Below, piece after piece: positions 9,673-17,977 of a stretch of 64,000 nt of DNA. Positions within the stretch are counted from its first letter, which is position 1, and each line of letters starts with the position of its first letter. Source of the DNA: Thermohalobaculum sp963822985 (GTDB lineage: Bacteria > Pseudomonadota > Alphaproteobacteria > Rhodobacterales > Rhodobacteraceae); the NCBI GenBank assembly GCA_963822985.1, contig CAWGJU010000014.1, positions 280,696 to 344,695 of the forward strand, given 5' to 3'. The notes under the pieces are model-generated. The model made no database searches. It was not told where the DNA came from and saw only the letters and a program-made list of their open reading frames with translations. The position numbers and the translations under genes are program-made.

Positions 9673-9983
9673 AAAAGAGATCGACGTCGGCGGGACGCCG
9701 ACCGGCGGCGATGAGGGGAGCGCGACCGTCTTCGTCATTGGCGGCGCTCGAGCCGCCGCGTTTCAGGTGGGTCGCGTCTCGCCGGAGCCAGGCCTCGTGC
9801 ATGAGGCATCATGGTGCGGGACCGCATCGTCGTCCCGACCGCATGTAAGGTGACGCAGCCGCGGCTGCGGGGAACGATCGCTCCGGGCCTTCAAACAAGA
9901 TTGCTATGAATGAGACCAGATCGACGCAGTCGAGCGGGAGGATAGCATGTAAGACCCCATTGACGATCGAACCCTCATGTAAG
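9673..9983 (+). ncRNA. Candidate bridge/seek RNA region of the IS110-family element
   Basis: About 310 bases lie between the transposase stop and the element boundary, with no credible gene. Part of it is able to pair with itself (for example GGCGGCGCTCGAGCCGCC near 9743). In IS1111-type elements the targeting RNA is encoded here. The call rests on layout and family knowledge; no transcript boundary can be read. Confidence 0.45.
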
Positions 9984-10484
9984 GACGAGGCGCGCGTCGG
10001 CCAGCAGGGCACGCTCACCCGCGTCTGGGCCCGCCGCGGCAGCCGCCCGCGCGCCGTGCGCGACACTCGCTACAAGTGGGCCTACATCTTTGGAGCGGCC
10101 TGCCCGGCGCGCGGGGCGGCCGCGGGTCTCGTCATGCCCTTCGCGGACACCGAGGCGATGAACGCGCATCTGGCCGAGATCGGGCGCACCGTAGCGCCCG
10201 GCGCCCACGCCATCCTCGTCCTCGACGGAGCTGGCTGGCATGGGGCGCATGGCCTGATCGTGCCCGGTAACCTCTCACTGCTCACGCTGCCGCCCTATGC
10301 CCCGGAGCTCAACCCGATCGAGAATGTCTGGGCCTACCTCCGGAGCAACAAACTCGCCATCACCGTCTTCGACAGCTACGACGCCATTGTCACCAAGTGC
10401 TGCGAGGCATGGAACTTCTTCGCGCAAGACCCCTCAGCCATCAAATCCATCACCTCACGAAGCTGGGTAGCGGTCAGCAAATAG
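9984..10484 (+). pseudogene. IS630-family transposase, C-terminal DDE part (interrupted)
   Basis: This is the catalytic half of the IS630 transposase begun at 7919. It opens with DEARVGQQGTLTRVWARRG (first Asp), continues with HAILVLDGAGWH (second Asp) and LPPYAPELNPIENVWAYLR (Glu), and ends at TAG 10482-10484, nine bases before the element end. The downstream third of the gene is undamaged. The only reason it cannot be made is the nested IS110-family element. Confidence 0.88.
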
Positions 10485-10495
10485 GGCCGTCCGTA

Positions 10496-10700
10496 TGAGG
10501 TAGCGCGTGCGCGGCGGGGCCTCGACCAGCGCCTTGTCCTTGGCGCGCCGCTTGAGGTAGCGCCCCGCCGGGTTCTCGAGTTCGATCTCGTGGACGGCGG
10601 CGTAGAACTCGATGGCGGCCGACGCGCAGGCCAGGTCGCGCCGGATCGTGCCCGGCGCGCAGCCCTGCGCCCGGCGCGCCGTCTCGAAGGCCCGCAGATC
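10496..10700 (-). pseudogene. N-terminal fragment of the IS630-split tyrosine integrase
   Basis: The minus strand encodes GTIRRDLACASAAIEFYAAV and then HEIELENPAGRYLKRRAKDK, a typical core-binding domain of a phage-type integrase, ending in PPRTRYL at the IS630 insertion point. It is the missing upstream half of the fragment at 7266-7776. Its own 5' end is lost: beyond about 10700 the sequence becomes phage coding DNA on the opposite strand. Confidence 0.8.
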
Positions 10701-10709
10701 CTCGCGGCC

Positions 10710-10898
10710 GACGCCGACGTGCCCGAGATGCCGGCGCGCAACCACCACGCCATCGTCTGGCAGGCGCTGATCCGGCTGGCCACGCATGACGAGGCCTTCG
10801 ACCAACTGCCGGTCTGGCAGAGCTTCCTGAGCGCGCACATGGACGAGCTGCGGCGCACGCAGCTCCCCCGCCTGAGATGGGGCGACCCGCTCGCCTGA
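10710..10898 (+). pseudogene. Fragment of a phage structural gene (adaptor-like)
   Basis: The plus strand reads MPARNHHAIVWQALIRLATH, then FDQLPVWQSFLSAHMDELRR, ending WGDPLA and TGA at 10896-10898. The pattern resembles the C-terminus of small phage head-tail adaptor proteins. It is 5'-truncated at the junction with the integrase fragment. The next phage-like start follows after about 33 bases with a good ribosome site (GAAAGG), the spacing expected in a phage late operon. The family assignment is tentative. Confidence 0.45.
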
Positions 10899-10931
10899 CC
10901 CCCCTCTGCAACCGCTGAAAGGAATACGCCC

Positions 10932-11273
10932 ATGGCCGCTGGCGCATGGAAGATGTTTGGCAATGCGGGCCTCAAGCTCCTCGACGGCTCCGTCGTCTGG
11001 GGCACCCGCGCGCGCGCCTGCGCGATCAACACCGACCGCGCCGCCGTCGAGGCCGCCTTCGACCTGCTGCCCGACCCGCTGCCGCTGCAGCAGGACCGGC
11101 TGACCTACGTCCCCTCGACAGGCACGGCCACGGCCTACGCGGTGGCGCTGACGCCGACGCTGACGGCTTATGTCGACGGCCTGAAGATCGCGGTGAAGGT
11201 GCACGCCAGCAATACCGGCGCCGCGACCATGAACGTCGACGGGCTGGGCGCCGTCGGCTTCGACGCGATCAAG
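10932..11273 (+). pseudogene. Chimeric phage tail gene fragment fused to istA
   Basis: An ATG at 10932 opens MAAGAWKMFGNAGLKLLDGS, like the start of small phage structural proteins. The later part, TYVPSTGTATAYAVALTPTL and VHASNTGAATMNVDGLGA, is the repeat style of tail-fibre proteins. The two parts look like pieces of different genes. At about 11274 the frame runs without a break into the last part of an IS21 istA, so this is a prophage remnant invaded by IS21. Confidence 0.6.
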
Positions 11274-11408
11274 CACCTGGTCCTGTGCCATGTCGAGAGG
11301 CGGCCGCCGAAGCTTAACCTCGACGTCTATCCCTACCTGCCGCGCGCCAGGGTCGGGACCACCTCGGCGTCCAGCTACATGTGCCTGATCGCCGGCGGCT
11401 CGCCGTGA
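11274..11408 (+). pseudogene. istA: IS21-family istA, 3' end only
   Basis: The last 45 codons of the IS21 transposase remain: HLVLCHVERRPPKLNLDVYP, YLPRARV, then a short tail and TGA 11406-11408. The remaining nine tenths of istA are missing. The stop overlaps the istB start (GTGA at 11405), as in intact IS21 elements. A near-identical junction occurs on the minus strand near 44370-44420. Confidence 0.75.
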
Positions 11409-11798
11409 GCGACGCGCCGAAGCTGCTGCTCGACCACCATCTGAAGACGCTGAAGCTGCCGACCTTCCTCCGGGAATACGCCAAGCTCGCCCGCCCGGCG
11501 GCATACGCCGCCAGGATCGTGATCTGCGCGCGTCCGCGCGCGGGGCGCCGCCGAGGGGCAGGACCATGTGCAGTTCCTCGCCCGGCTGGTGGAGCTCGAG
11601 CTGATCGACCGCGAGCGCCGGATGATCGAGCGCCGGATCAAGGCCGCGCGGTTCCCGGTGACCAAGAGCCTCGACAGCTTCGACTTCAAGGCGATCCCCA
11701 GCCTCAACAAGATGCAGGTGCTTGAGCTCGCGCGCTGCGAGTGGATCGAGCGCCGCTAGAACGTCATCGCCCTCGGCCCGAGCGGCACGGGAAAGACC

Positions 11799-11959
11799 TC
11801 GTCTCGTGACCGTGACGCAGTCAGCCCCACCCGGCCGCGCCGACCGGGGCAAGTGTAACACGATTGTGGCGGCGCGGCCTGGCCGGGCGCGACGGCCACG
11901 AATGACGGACCTGACTGTGCCAGCGGCGCGCGGTTCTTTCCCAGCCAAGGAGCCTCGCG
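11799..11959 (+). ncRNA. Candidate bridge RNA region of the IS110-group element
   Basis: The leader between the element end and the transposase ATG has nested complementary segments. CAGTCAG (11818-11824) pairs with CTGACTG (11911-11917), and inside it GGCCGCGCC (11833-11841) pairs with GGCGCGGCC (11871-11879). IS110-group elements encode their bridge RNA in exactly this upstream end. The fold is seen in the sequence; the function is inferred from the family. Confidence 0.55.
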
Positions 11960-13297
11960 ATGACCCACAGAACCATCGGTGTCGATCTCGCCATTCGCGG
12001 CGATCATGTCGCCCAGATTTTCGACGACGGCCGACCCCTCGGCCCGCCGTTGCGATTTCGGCACGACCCGGCGTCCCTCGACGCCTTCGTTGCCCGCGCC
12101 ACCGCCGGGCTCGGCGACACCGACAGCGTGCAGGCGGTGATGGAGCCCACCGGCATGAGCTGGTTCCCCGTCGCCCATCGGCTCGCGGATGCAAGCGTCG
12201 AGGTCGCGCGCGTCAAGGGCAAGCGCGTCAAGGCGCTGCGCCGTTACCTCTCTGAGCACGCCAAGACCGACCTCGCCGACGCCCAGGTGCTGGCCGCCAT
12301 GCCCGGCTTCGGGGGACCGCGTCTCGATCCTGTGCACATTCCCGCCGCCAGGAGCCACGCGCTCCAGCGGCTCACGAAGCAACGCGGCCGCTTCCAGGAC
12401 CGCATCGCCGCCAGCAAGCGCCGCCTGATCGACCTCGTCCGCTGGGCCTCGCCGGCTCTCGAGCGCGTCCTGCCTGACCTGAGGACGCGCCTCGCCCTGG
12501 CCTTGCTGCGGCGCTGGCTCGATCCCGATGCGGTGCTCGCCGCGCGCAAGTCCGTCATCGCCCGCTTCATCGCTCGGCACGCCAGCGGCAATCATCCCCA
12601 CAGCGGCCCCTTCGTCGACGCTCTCGTCGATGGCCTGCGCCACGCCGCCCGAGAGGCGCGCGCCCTGCACCGGACCCACGTCGACTTCGCCGAGCTCCAG
12701 GCGGAGGTCGCCATCGAGGTCGACGCAATGCTCGCCGACATCGAGGCGGTGACCGTGCTGCAACGCCGCATCGACGCGCTCTACGCAGAGCTCCAGCCCG
12801 ACGACGTGCTGCGCTCCATTCCCGGGGTCGGCCAGCACCTCGCCCCGGTCCTGCTCGGCGTGCTCCATACCGCCGATCGCTTCCGCTCCGAACGGCACAT
12901 CCGCGGCTTCTGCGGCCTCTTTCCCCGCCGCGCCGACAGCGGCGGCGCAGAGCGGCCCGGCCAGAGGATCACGCAGGGCGGCAACGACCGGATCAAGCGC
13001 GCCCTCGTGCTCGCCGCCGATACCGCCCGCAAGATCGATCCCGACCTCGCCGAGGTCTACTGGCGCCTGATGACCACCAAGGGTCACCACCACAAACAGG
13101 CGCTCTGTGCCGTCGCCAACCGTCTCGTCAATCGCATCCTCAGCGTTCTGCGCAGCGGCAGGCCCTACGTTCTGCGCGACGTCGACGGACGGGAAATCTC
13201 GGTCGCAGAGGCCAAGGCCATCGTTCTCCAGCGCTTCACCGTCCCAAACGGCGTCCGAGCCTGCCGCCGCACGAACCGCACACCGGTCGCCGAGTGA
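11960..13297 (+). CDS. IS110-family transposase (DEDD), 445 aa
   Basis: This is a recombinase of the IS110 family. The start ATG 11960 follows AAGGAG. The RuvC-like domain shows RTIGVDLAIRGDHVAQIF (Asp), AVMEPTGMSW (Glu) and HAKTDLADAQVLA (Asp pair region). A coiled segment follows. The C-terminal domain shows SIPGVGQHLAPVLLGVL, FCGLFPRRADSGG (candidate catalytic Ser) and ITQGGNDRIKRAL. It is longer than the usual 330-400 residues because of the middle segment. No damage is seen. Confidence 0.92.
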   Translation: MTHRTIGVDLAIRGDHVAQIFDDGRPLGPPLRFRHDPASLDAFVARATAGLGDTDSVQAVMEPTGMSWFPVAHRLADASVEVARVKGKRVKALRRYLSEHAKTDLADAQVLAAMPGFGGPRLDPVHIPAARSHALQRLTKQRGRFQDRIAASKRRLIDLVRWASPALERVLPDLRTRLALALLRRWLDPDAVLAARKSVIARFIARHASGNHPHSGPFVDALVDGLRHAAREARALHRTHVDFAELQAEVAIEVDAMLADIEAVTVLQRRIDALYAELQPDDVLRSIPGVGQHLAPVLLGVLHTADRFRSERHIRGFCGLFPRRADSGGAERPGQRITQGGNDRIKRALVLAADTARKIDPDLAEVYWRLMTTKGHHHKQALCAVANRLVNRILSVLRSGRPYVLRDVDGREISVAEAKAIVLQRFTVPNGVRACRRTNRTPVAE

Positions 13298-13821
13298 TCC
13301 GCCAAAAAGGGCTTGCGCTATGGGTACAAGATCACGCCGCGCTCGGCCTCGGCCTCGCTGCTTGCCAGAAGGGCCTCTCCGTCGGCTTCACCACCGCCGC
13401 CGCGTCCGCCATGGGCCTCGGACCGATGGCGGCTATCCATGGCGGACTGCACGAGATGATGGAGGCCCGCGACGAGCGCCAACTCCTGCGCCTGCAGAAG
13501 CAGATGGCGAACCAGAAGCTGCTGATCATCGACGAACTGGGATTCGTACCGCTGAGCAAGACCGGCGCCGAGCTGCTGTTCGAGCTGATCTCCCAGCGCT
13601 ACGAGCGTGGCGCCACGCTGATCACCAGCAACCTGCCGCTCGACGAATGGACCGAGGTCTTTGGCTCCGAGCGCCTCACCGGCGCGCTGCTCGACCGGCT
13701 GACCCACCACGTCAACATCCTCGAGATGAACGGCGACAGCTACCGGCTCGCCCAGAGCCGCACCAGACAACCCTCAGCCAGCCCTGACGCCAGGTCACCG
13801 GGTTGGCCTTTCAGGCCAACC

Positions 13822-13955
13822 CGCCTTGACACACGCCAGCTATTTGGGGAGCGCGCGTGCCAAGGCGCGCGCCACCTCCCAGCAACAGTTCCCGATCCCG
13901 AGATGGCGGACTTTTGCGCCGCCCATTGGCCTGCCTTTGCTCCGCCGTTGACACC
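13822..13955 (+). repeat. IS21 right-end repeat, copy A
   Basis: This roughly 134-base stretch follows istB and matches, in inverted orientation, the stretch 44196-44333 (copy B). Similarity starts at the GCCTTGACACACGCCAGCTA region and stops after CTCCGCCGTTGACACC, where both copies diverge. The shared block ends right after istB, so it is probably the IS21 right end. Within it, complementary GCGCG-rich arms around CCAAGG and CCTTGG could form a hairpin. Confidence 0.7.
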
Positions 13956-14057
13956 TCGAAGATCGACGACCTCCTCCCCTCGGCGTTCAGCACGCCGTCA
14001 AGCTGAAATCCGCCACGGTGCGTCCGTACCGCTTACGTCGTAGCCGAGGCCGTCCGC

Positions 14058-14155
14058 CGATGGGAAGGATGCGCCAGATCCGGACGCTGCGCATTCAACC
14101 TGACCGCGGGCTGGTAATCGAGTTTGACGATCAGCGAGAAGCGCTGTTCGACTTC
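14058..14155 (+). pseudogene. Possible DUF2442-like fragment
   Basis: The ATG at about 14057 opens MGRMRQIRTLRIQPDRGLVI, then EFDDQREALFDFTA, which looks like the first strand-loop-strand of DUF2442 proteins (small partners of DUF4160 toxin-like genes). It then runs into unrelated sequence before the dppF end. This is a short match made by eye, so confidence is low. Confidence 0.3.
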
Positions 14156-14177
14156 ACTGCGTCACCAAGACGCCGAG

Positions 14178-15142
14178 TCAGACGCGCAGGCACCGCACCT
14201 CGGTATTGTCTCGGCACACGAGTGGCGGGTGCTCGCTGGAGCAGCGATCAATGGCGATCGGACATCGGGTCACGAATCCGCAGCCTCTCGGTGGGTCCGC
14301 GGGATCCGGCAGTTCCCCGGCCAGGCTCACCGCCTCGGTCCGCTGCGCGGGATCCGGCACAGCGATCGCCGAGAGCAGCGCGCGGGTGTAGGGATGGCGG
14401 GGCTCCCGGAAGATGGCGTCGGCATTCGACAGTTCGACGACCTCGCCCAGATACATAACGGCTATGCGGTCGCTGATATGGCGCACCACGTTCAGGTCGT
14501 GCGCGATGAACAGCAGCGTCAGCCCGAGGCTCTTCTGCAACTCCTCGAAGAGGTTCAGGATCTGCGCCTGGATCGAGACGTCGAGCGCCGAGACGGGCTC
14601 GTCGGCGATGACGAGCTCGGGCTCGGCGGCGAGCGCGCGGGCGATGCTGATGCGCTGGCGCTGGCCGCCACTGAACTCGTGCGGCAGCCTGCCGGCCGCC
14701 TGCGCCGGCAGGCCGACCAGATCGAGCAGCTCGGCCACACGCGGTCCGACAGCCGGACCGCTCCGCAGTCCGTGCACGCGCAGCACCTCGGCAAGGGCCC
14801 GGCCGACCGTCTTGCGCGGGTTCAGAGAAGCGTATGGGTCCTGAAAGATCATCTGGACCTGCCGGGCCAGCGCGACGCGGCCGAGGCTGGCAACGGGACG
14901 ACCGGCGAGGCGGACTTCGCCCGAGCTCGGCGCGTGAAAGCCCACGATACAGCGCCCGAGCGTGCTCTTGCCACAGCCGCTCTCGCCGACGAGGCCGAGG
15001 GTCTCGCCGCGGCGGAGTTCCAGCGAGACGCCACGCACAGCCTGCAGCCGGTGCGCCGGGACCCCGAGCACCAGGTCGGCCAGCGAGCGGGGGCGCTCGA
15101 AGGTCTTGACGATCTCGCGTACCTCGAGGAGCGGATGCGGGG

Positions 15143-15146
<4 letters not shown>
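14178..15146 (-). CDS. dppF: Dipeptide/oligopeptide ABC transporter ATPase (DppF/OppF-like)
   Basis: This is the second ATPase of a peptide importer. It starts at ATG 15146 (MTPHPLLEVREIVKTFERPR), overlapping the previous gene's stop as ATGA. It has Walker A GESGCGKS, a Q-loop in QMIFQDPYASLNP, signature FSGGQRQR, Walker B ELVIADEPVSALD and the switch His in LLFIAHDLNVV. The C-terminal oligopeptide-transporter extension is present (RHPYTRALLSAI, then Cys-containing GCGFVTRCPIA). About 322 residues, the usual length. Last gene of a five-gene operon with DppD, DppC, DppB and the binding protein. Intact. Confidence 0.93.
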
Positions 15147-16114
<968 letters not shown>

Positions 16115-16115
16115 C

Positions 16116-16976
16116 TCAGCCCTTCGGGCGCAGCAGGGTGTCGAGACCGTCGCCGATCAGGGTGAAGGCGATGCCGGTGTAGACGATGGCAAGGCCGGGG
16201 AAGGTGGAGATCCACCAGGCATCAAAGATGAAGTTCCGCCCGTCGGCAATCATGATGCCCCACTCAGGCGTCGGCGGCTGCACACCGAGGCCGAGGAAGC
16301 TGAGCGCCGTGACGCCCAGAATGGTCAGCACGACGTCGGCCATGGCGAAGACCAGCGCCGGCGCGATGGCGTTCGGCAGCACGTGGCCGAGGATGATGCG
16401 GGCGTGGCCGAAGCCGAGCATCCGCGCCGCCTGGACGTACTCCATCTCGCGCACGACCAGCACTTCGCCGCGCACGATGCGGGCGAAGGAGATCCAGACG
16501 ACCAAAGTGAAGGCGAGGTAGAGGTTGCCCGTCGACGGGCCCAGCGTGCCGACGATGGCAATGACCAGCACATAGAAGGGGAATGCCCAAAGGATGTCGA
16601 CCACGCCCGAGATCAGCCGGTCGACGACGCCGCCGAAATAGCCGGCGACGGCGCCTGCGACCGAGCCCAGCAGGAAGGGCAGCGCGACGCAGACAAGGGC
16701 GATCTGCAGGTCGACCCGCCCGGCAGCAAGCACACGGGCCATGACATCGCGACCGAGATTGTCGGTGCCGAACCAGTGCGTCGGGTTCGGCGACTGGAGC
16801 GCGCTGCCGAAATCGACGCGCAGTGGGTCGAAGGGCAGGAGCGGGGGTGCCAAGAAGGTGGCCGCGAGCAGCAGGGCAAGCATGGCGAGCCCGGCCGCCA
16901 GCGGCTTGTTCATCCGCTGGCGCGGCCGCGCCGCGCCGGCGGAAAACTCTGGGGCGGTGATGGCCGTCTCGGTCAT
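16116..16976 (-). CDS. dppC: Peptide ABC transporter permease (DppC-like)
   Basis: This is one of two inner-membrane channel subunits. ATG 16976 overlaps the dppB stop (ATGA). It has an N-terminal transmembrane helix (AAGLAMLALLLAATFLAPPL), the DppC-type periplasmic segment with HWFGTDNLGRDVMARVLAAG, then five more helices. The cytoplasmic EAA loop reads YVQAARMLGFGHARIILGHV. 286 residues, standard length. The WFGTDNLGRD motif is typical of DppC/OppC. Confidence 0.93.
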   Translation of the reverse strand: MTETAITAPEFSAGAARPRQRMNKPLAAGLAMLALLLAATFLAPPLLPFDPLRVDFGSALQSPNPTHWFGTDNLGRDVMARVLAAGRVDLQIALVCVALPFLLGSVAGAVAGYFGGVVDRLISGVVDILWAFPFYVLVIAIVGTLGPSTGNLYLAFTLVVWISFARIVRGEVLVVREMEYVQAARMLGFGHARIILGHVLPNAIAPALVFAMADVVLTILGVTALSFLGLGVQPPTPEWGIMIADGRNFIFDAWWISTFPGLAIVYTGIAFTLIGDGLDTLLRPKG

Positions 16977-17914
16977 TGCAAGCGGATCCGCGGGTCGATC
17001 GCCGCGTAGGCGAGGTCGGTCAGGATGCTGATCGCCATGACCATGACTGCGAAGGTGACGGTCAGCCCCTGAACGACGGGATAGTCGCGGGCGAAAATCG
17101 AGCTGACCAGCAGGTTGCCGAGACCGGGCAGCCCGAAGACCGCCTCGATCACGACCGTGCCGCCGATGACCCAGCTTGTGTGGACGCTCAGCACCGAGAC
17201 GGTGCTGATCAGCGAATTGCGCATGATGTGCCGGCGCAGCACCTCGCCCTCGCTCAGCCCCTTGGCGCGCGCCGTGTCGACGAACTCGGCGGACCGGACG
17301 GCGATCAGCGAGCTTCGCAGGCTGCGGATCGTCAACGCCGAGGTGCCGAGCGCGATCACCAGCGCCGGCAGGAAGAGGTGCCAGAGCCGGTCGACGAAGC
17401 CGGTGCCATAGCCAGAGACCGGGAAGATCCCGAGCTTTAGGCCGAACAGCAGGATCAGAAGGATGCCGAGCCAGAACTGCGGCATCGACATCACCGCGAC
17501 GAAGACGCCCTGGATCGTCAGATCGGCGAACGATCCGCGCCGGATCGCCGCGATCGTCGCCAGTGGCAGCGTGATGATCACGGCGAGCGCCGTCGCGTAG
17601 GCGACCAGCGCGACCGTCGGCCCGATGCGCTCGAGGATCGCCAGCGAGACCGGGCGGCGCTGCACGAGCGACTGACCGAAGGAGCCGTTCAGGATGTCGC
17701 CCAGGAAGGTCACGTATTGCTGCCAGAGCGGGGCATCAAGGCCGAGCTGGTGGCGCAGCGCCGCCACCTCCGCCTCGGACCCGCGCGCGCCGATCATGAG
17801 CGAGGCAGGGTCGCCGGGTAGGATCCGGAGCAGTACGAAGGCGACAAGCGTGATCCCAACCAGCGCCGGTGCGAGTTGGATCAGCCGGCGCAGCAGGAAG
17901 CGGATCAGCGTCAT
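16973..17914 (-). CDS. dppB: Peptide ABC transporter permease (DppB-like)
   Basis: This is the partner channel subunit of DppC. ATG 17914. It has an N-terminal helix (LAPALVGITLVAFVLLRILP) followed by the DppB-type PGDPASLMIG and LGLDAPLWQQYVTFLGDILN. Several helices follow; the EAA loop is FVDTARAKGLSEGEVLRRHI. 313 residues, as usual. It lies 63 bases downstream of the binding-protein gene and overlaps dppC. Intact. Confidence 0.93.
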   Translation of the reverse strand: MTLIRFLLRRLIQLAPALVGITLVAFVLLRILPGDPASLMIGARGSEAEVAALRHQLGLDAPLWQQYVTFLGDILNGSFGQSLVQRRPVSLAILERIGPTVALVAYATALAVIITLPLATIAAIRRGSFADLTIQGVFVAVMSMPQFWLGILLILLFGLKLGIFPVSGYGTGFVDRLWHLFLPALVIALGTSALTIRSLRSSLIAVRSAEFVDTARAKGLSEGEVLRRHIMRNSLISTVSVLSVHTSWVIGGTVVIEAVFGLPGLGNLLVSSIFARDYPVVQGLTVTFAVMVMAISILTDLAYAAIDPRIRLQ

Positions 17915-17977
17915 CGGTAAGCGGGCACCGTCGCTCGAGTGTGGCGGACGGAGCGCAATACCTCGTCCACCACGGGA

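Larger units (their letters stand above)
8482..9983 (+). mobile_element. IS110-family element (IS1111-like layout) inside the IS630 transposase
   Basis: The boundaries come from the host gene: WFQ ends at about 8481 and the next expected residues, DEARVGQQ, begin at 9984. The element is about 1.5 kb with no obvious target duplication, as usual for IS110 relatives. Non-coding DNA before the transposase is only about 57 bases, but more than 300 bases follow it, the arrangement seen in the IS1111 group. CATGTAAG occurs three times in the downstream part (9842, 9946, 9976), the last copy ending at the element boundary. Confidence 0.8.
7779..10493 (+). mobile_element. IS630-family element carrying a nested IS110-family element
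   Basis: The ends are short inverted repeats: CGGCCGGCCCAT at 7779 and, on the other strand from 10493, CGGACGGCCCTA. Both are flanked by TA (7777-7778 and 10494-10495), the target that IS630/Tc1-type elements duplicate. Subtracting the nested element (about 8482-9983) leaves about 1.2 kb, a normal IS630 length. It interrupts an integrase gene. The nested element makes it non-autonomous. Confidence 0.85.
11799..13332 (+). mobile_element. IS110-family element inserted in the istB P-loop
   Basis: The host sequence stops after GPSGTGKT (codon ending 11798) and resumes with HAALGLG at 13333. The element is therefore about 1.53 kb, with about 160 bases before and 35 bases after the transposase. 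This is the classical IS110-group arrangement, the reverse of the element at 8482-9983. No terminal repeats or target duplication are evident, as expected. Confidence 0.82.
11405..13800 (+). pseudogene. istB: IS21-family istB ATPase, split by an IS110-family element
   Basis: IstB is the AAA+ helper of the IS21 transposase. It begins at GTG 11405 (SDAPKLLLDHHLKTLKLPTF). A 48-base insertion near 11500-11550 disturbs the frame. The sequence resumes with HVQFLARLVELELIDRERRM, has TAG in place of a Glu codon just before NVIALGPSGTGKT, and is then cut inside the Walker A loop by the element at 11799-13332. It continues with HAALGLGLAACQKGLSVGF, Walker B LLIIDELGFVPLSKTG and THHVNILEMNGDSYRLAQS. The natural stop is not clear and the 3' boundary is approximate. 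Confidence 0.88.

Noticed and set aside
10455..12194. 579-codon minus-strand frame across the phage/IS21 region
   Set aside because: Only its last part (integrase core-binding fragment) has meaning; the rest is antisense to phage, istA and istB pieces.
11756..13093. 445-codon minus-strand frame opposite the IS110 transposase
   Set aside because: Shadow of the transposase frame; composition is typical of GC-rich antisense frames.
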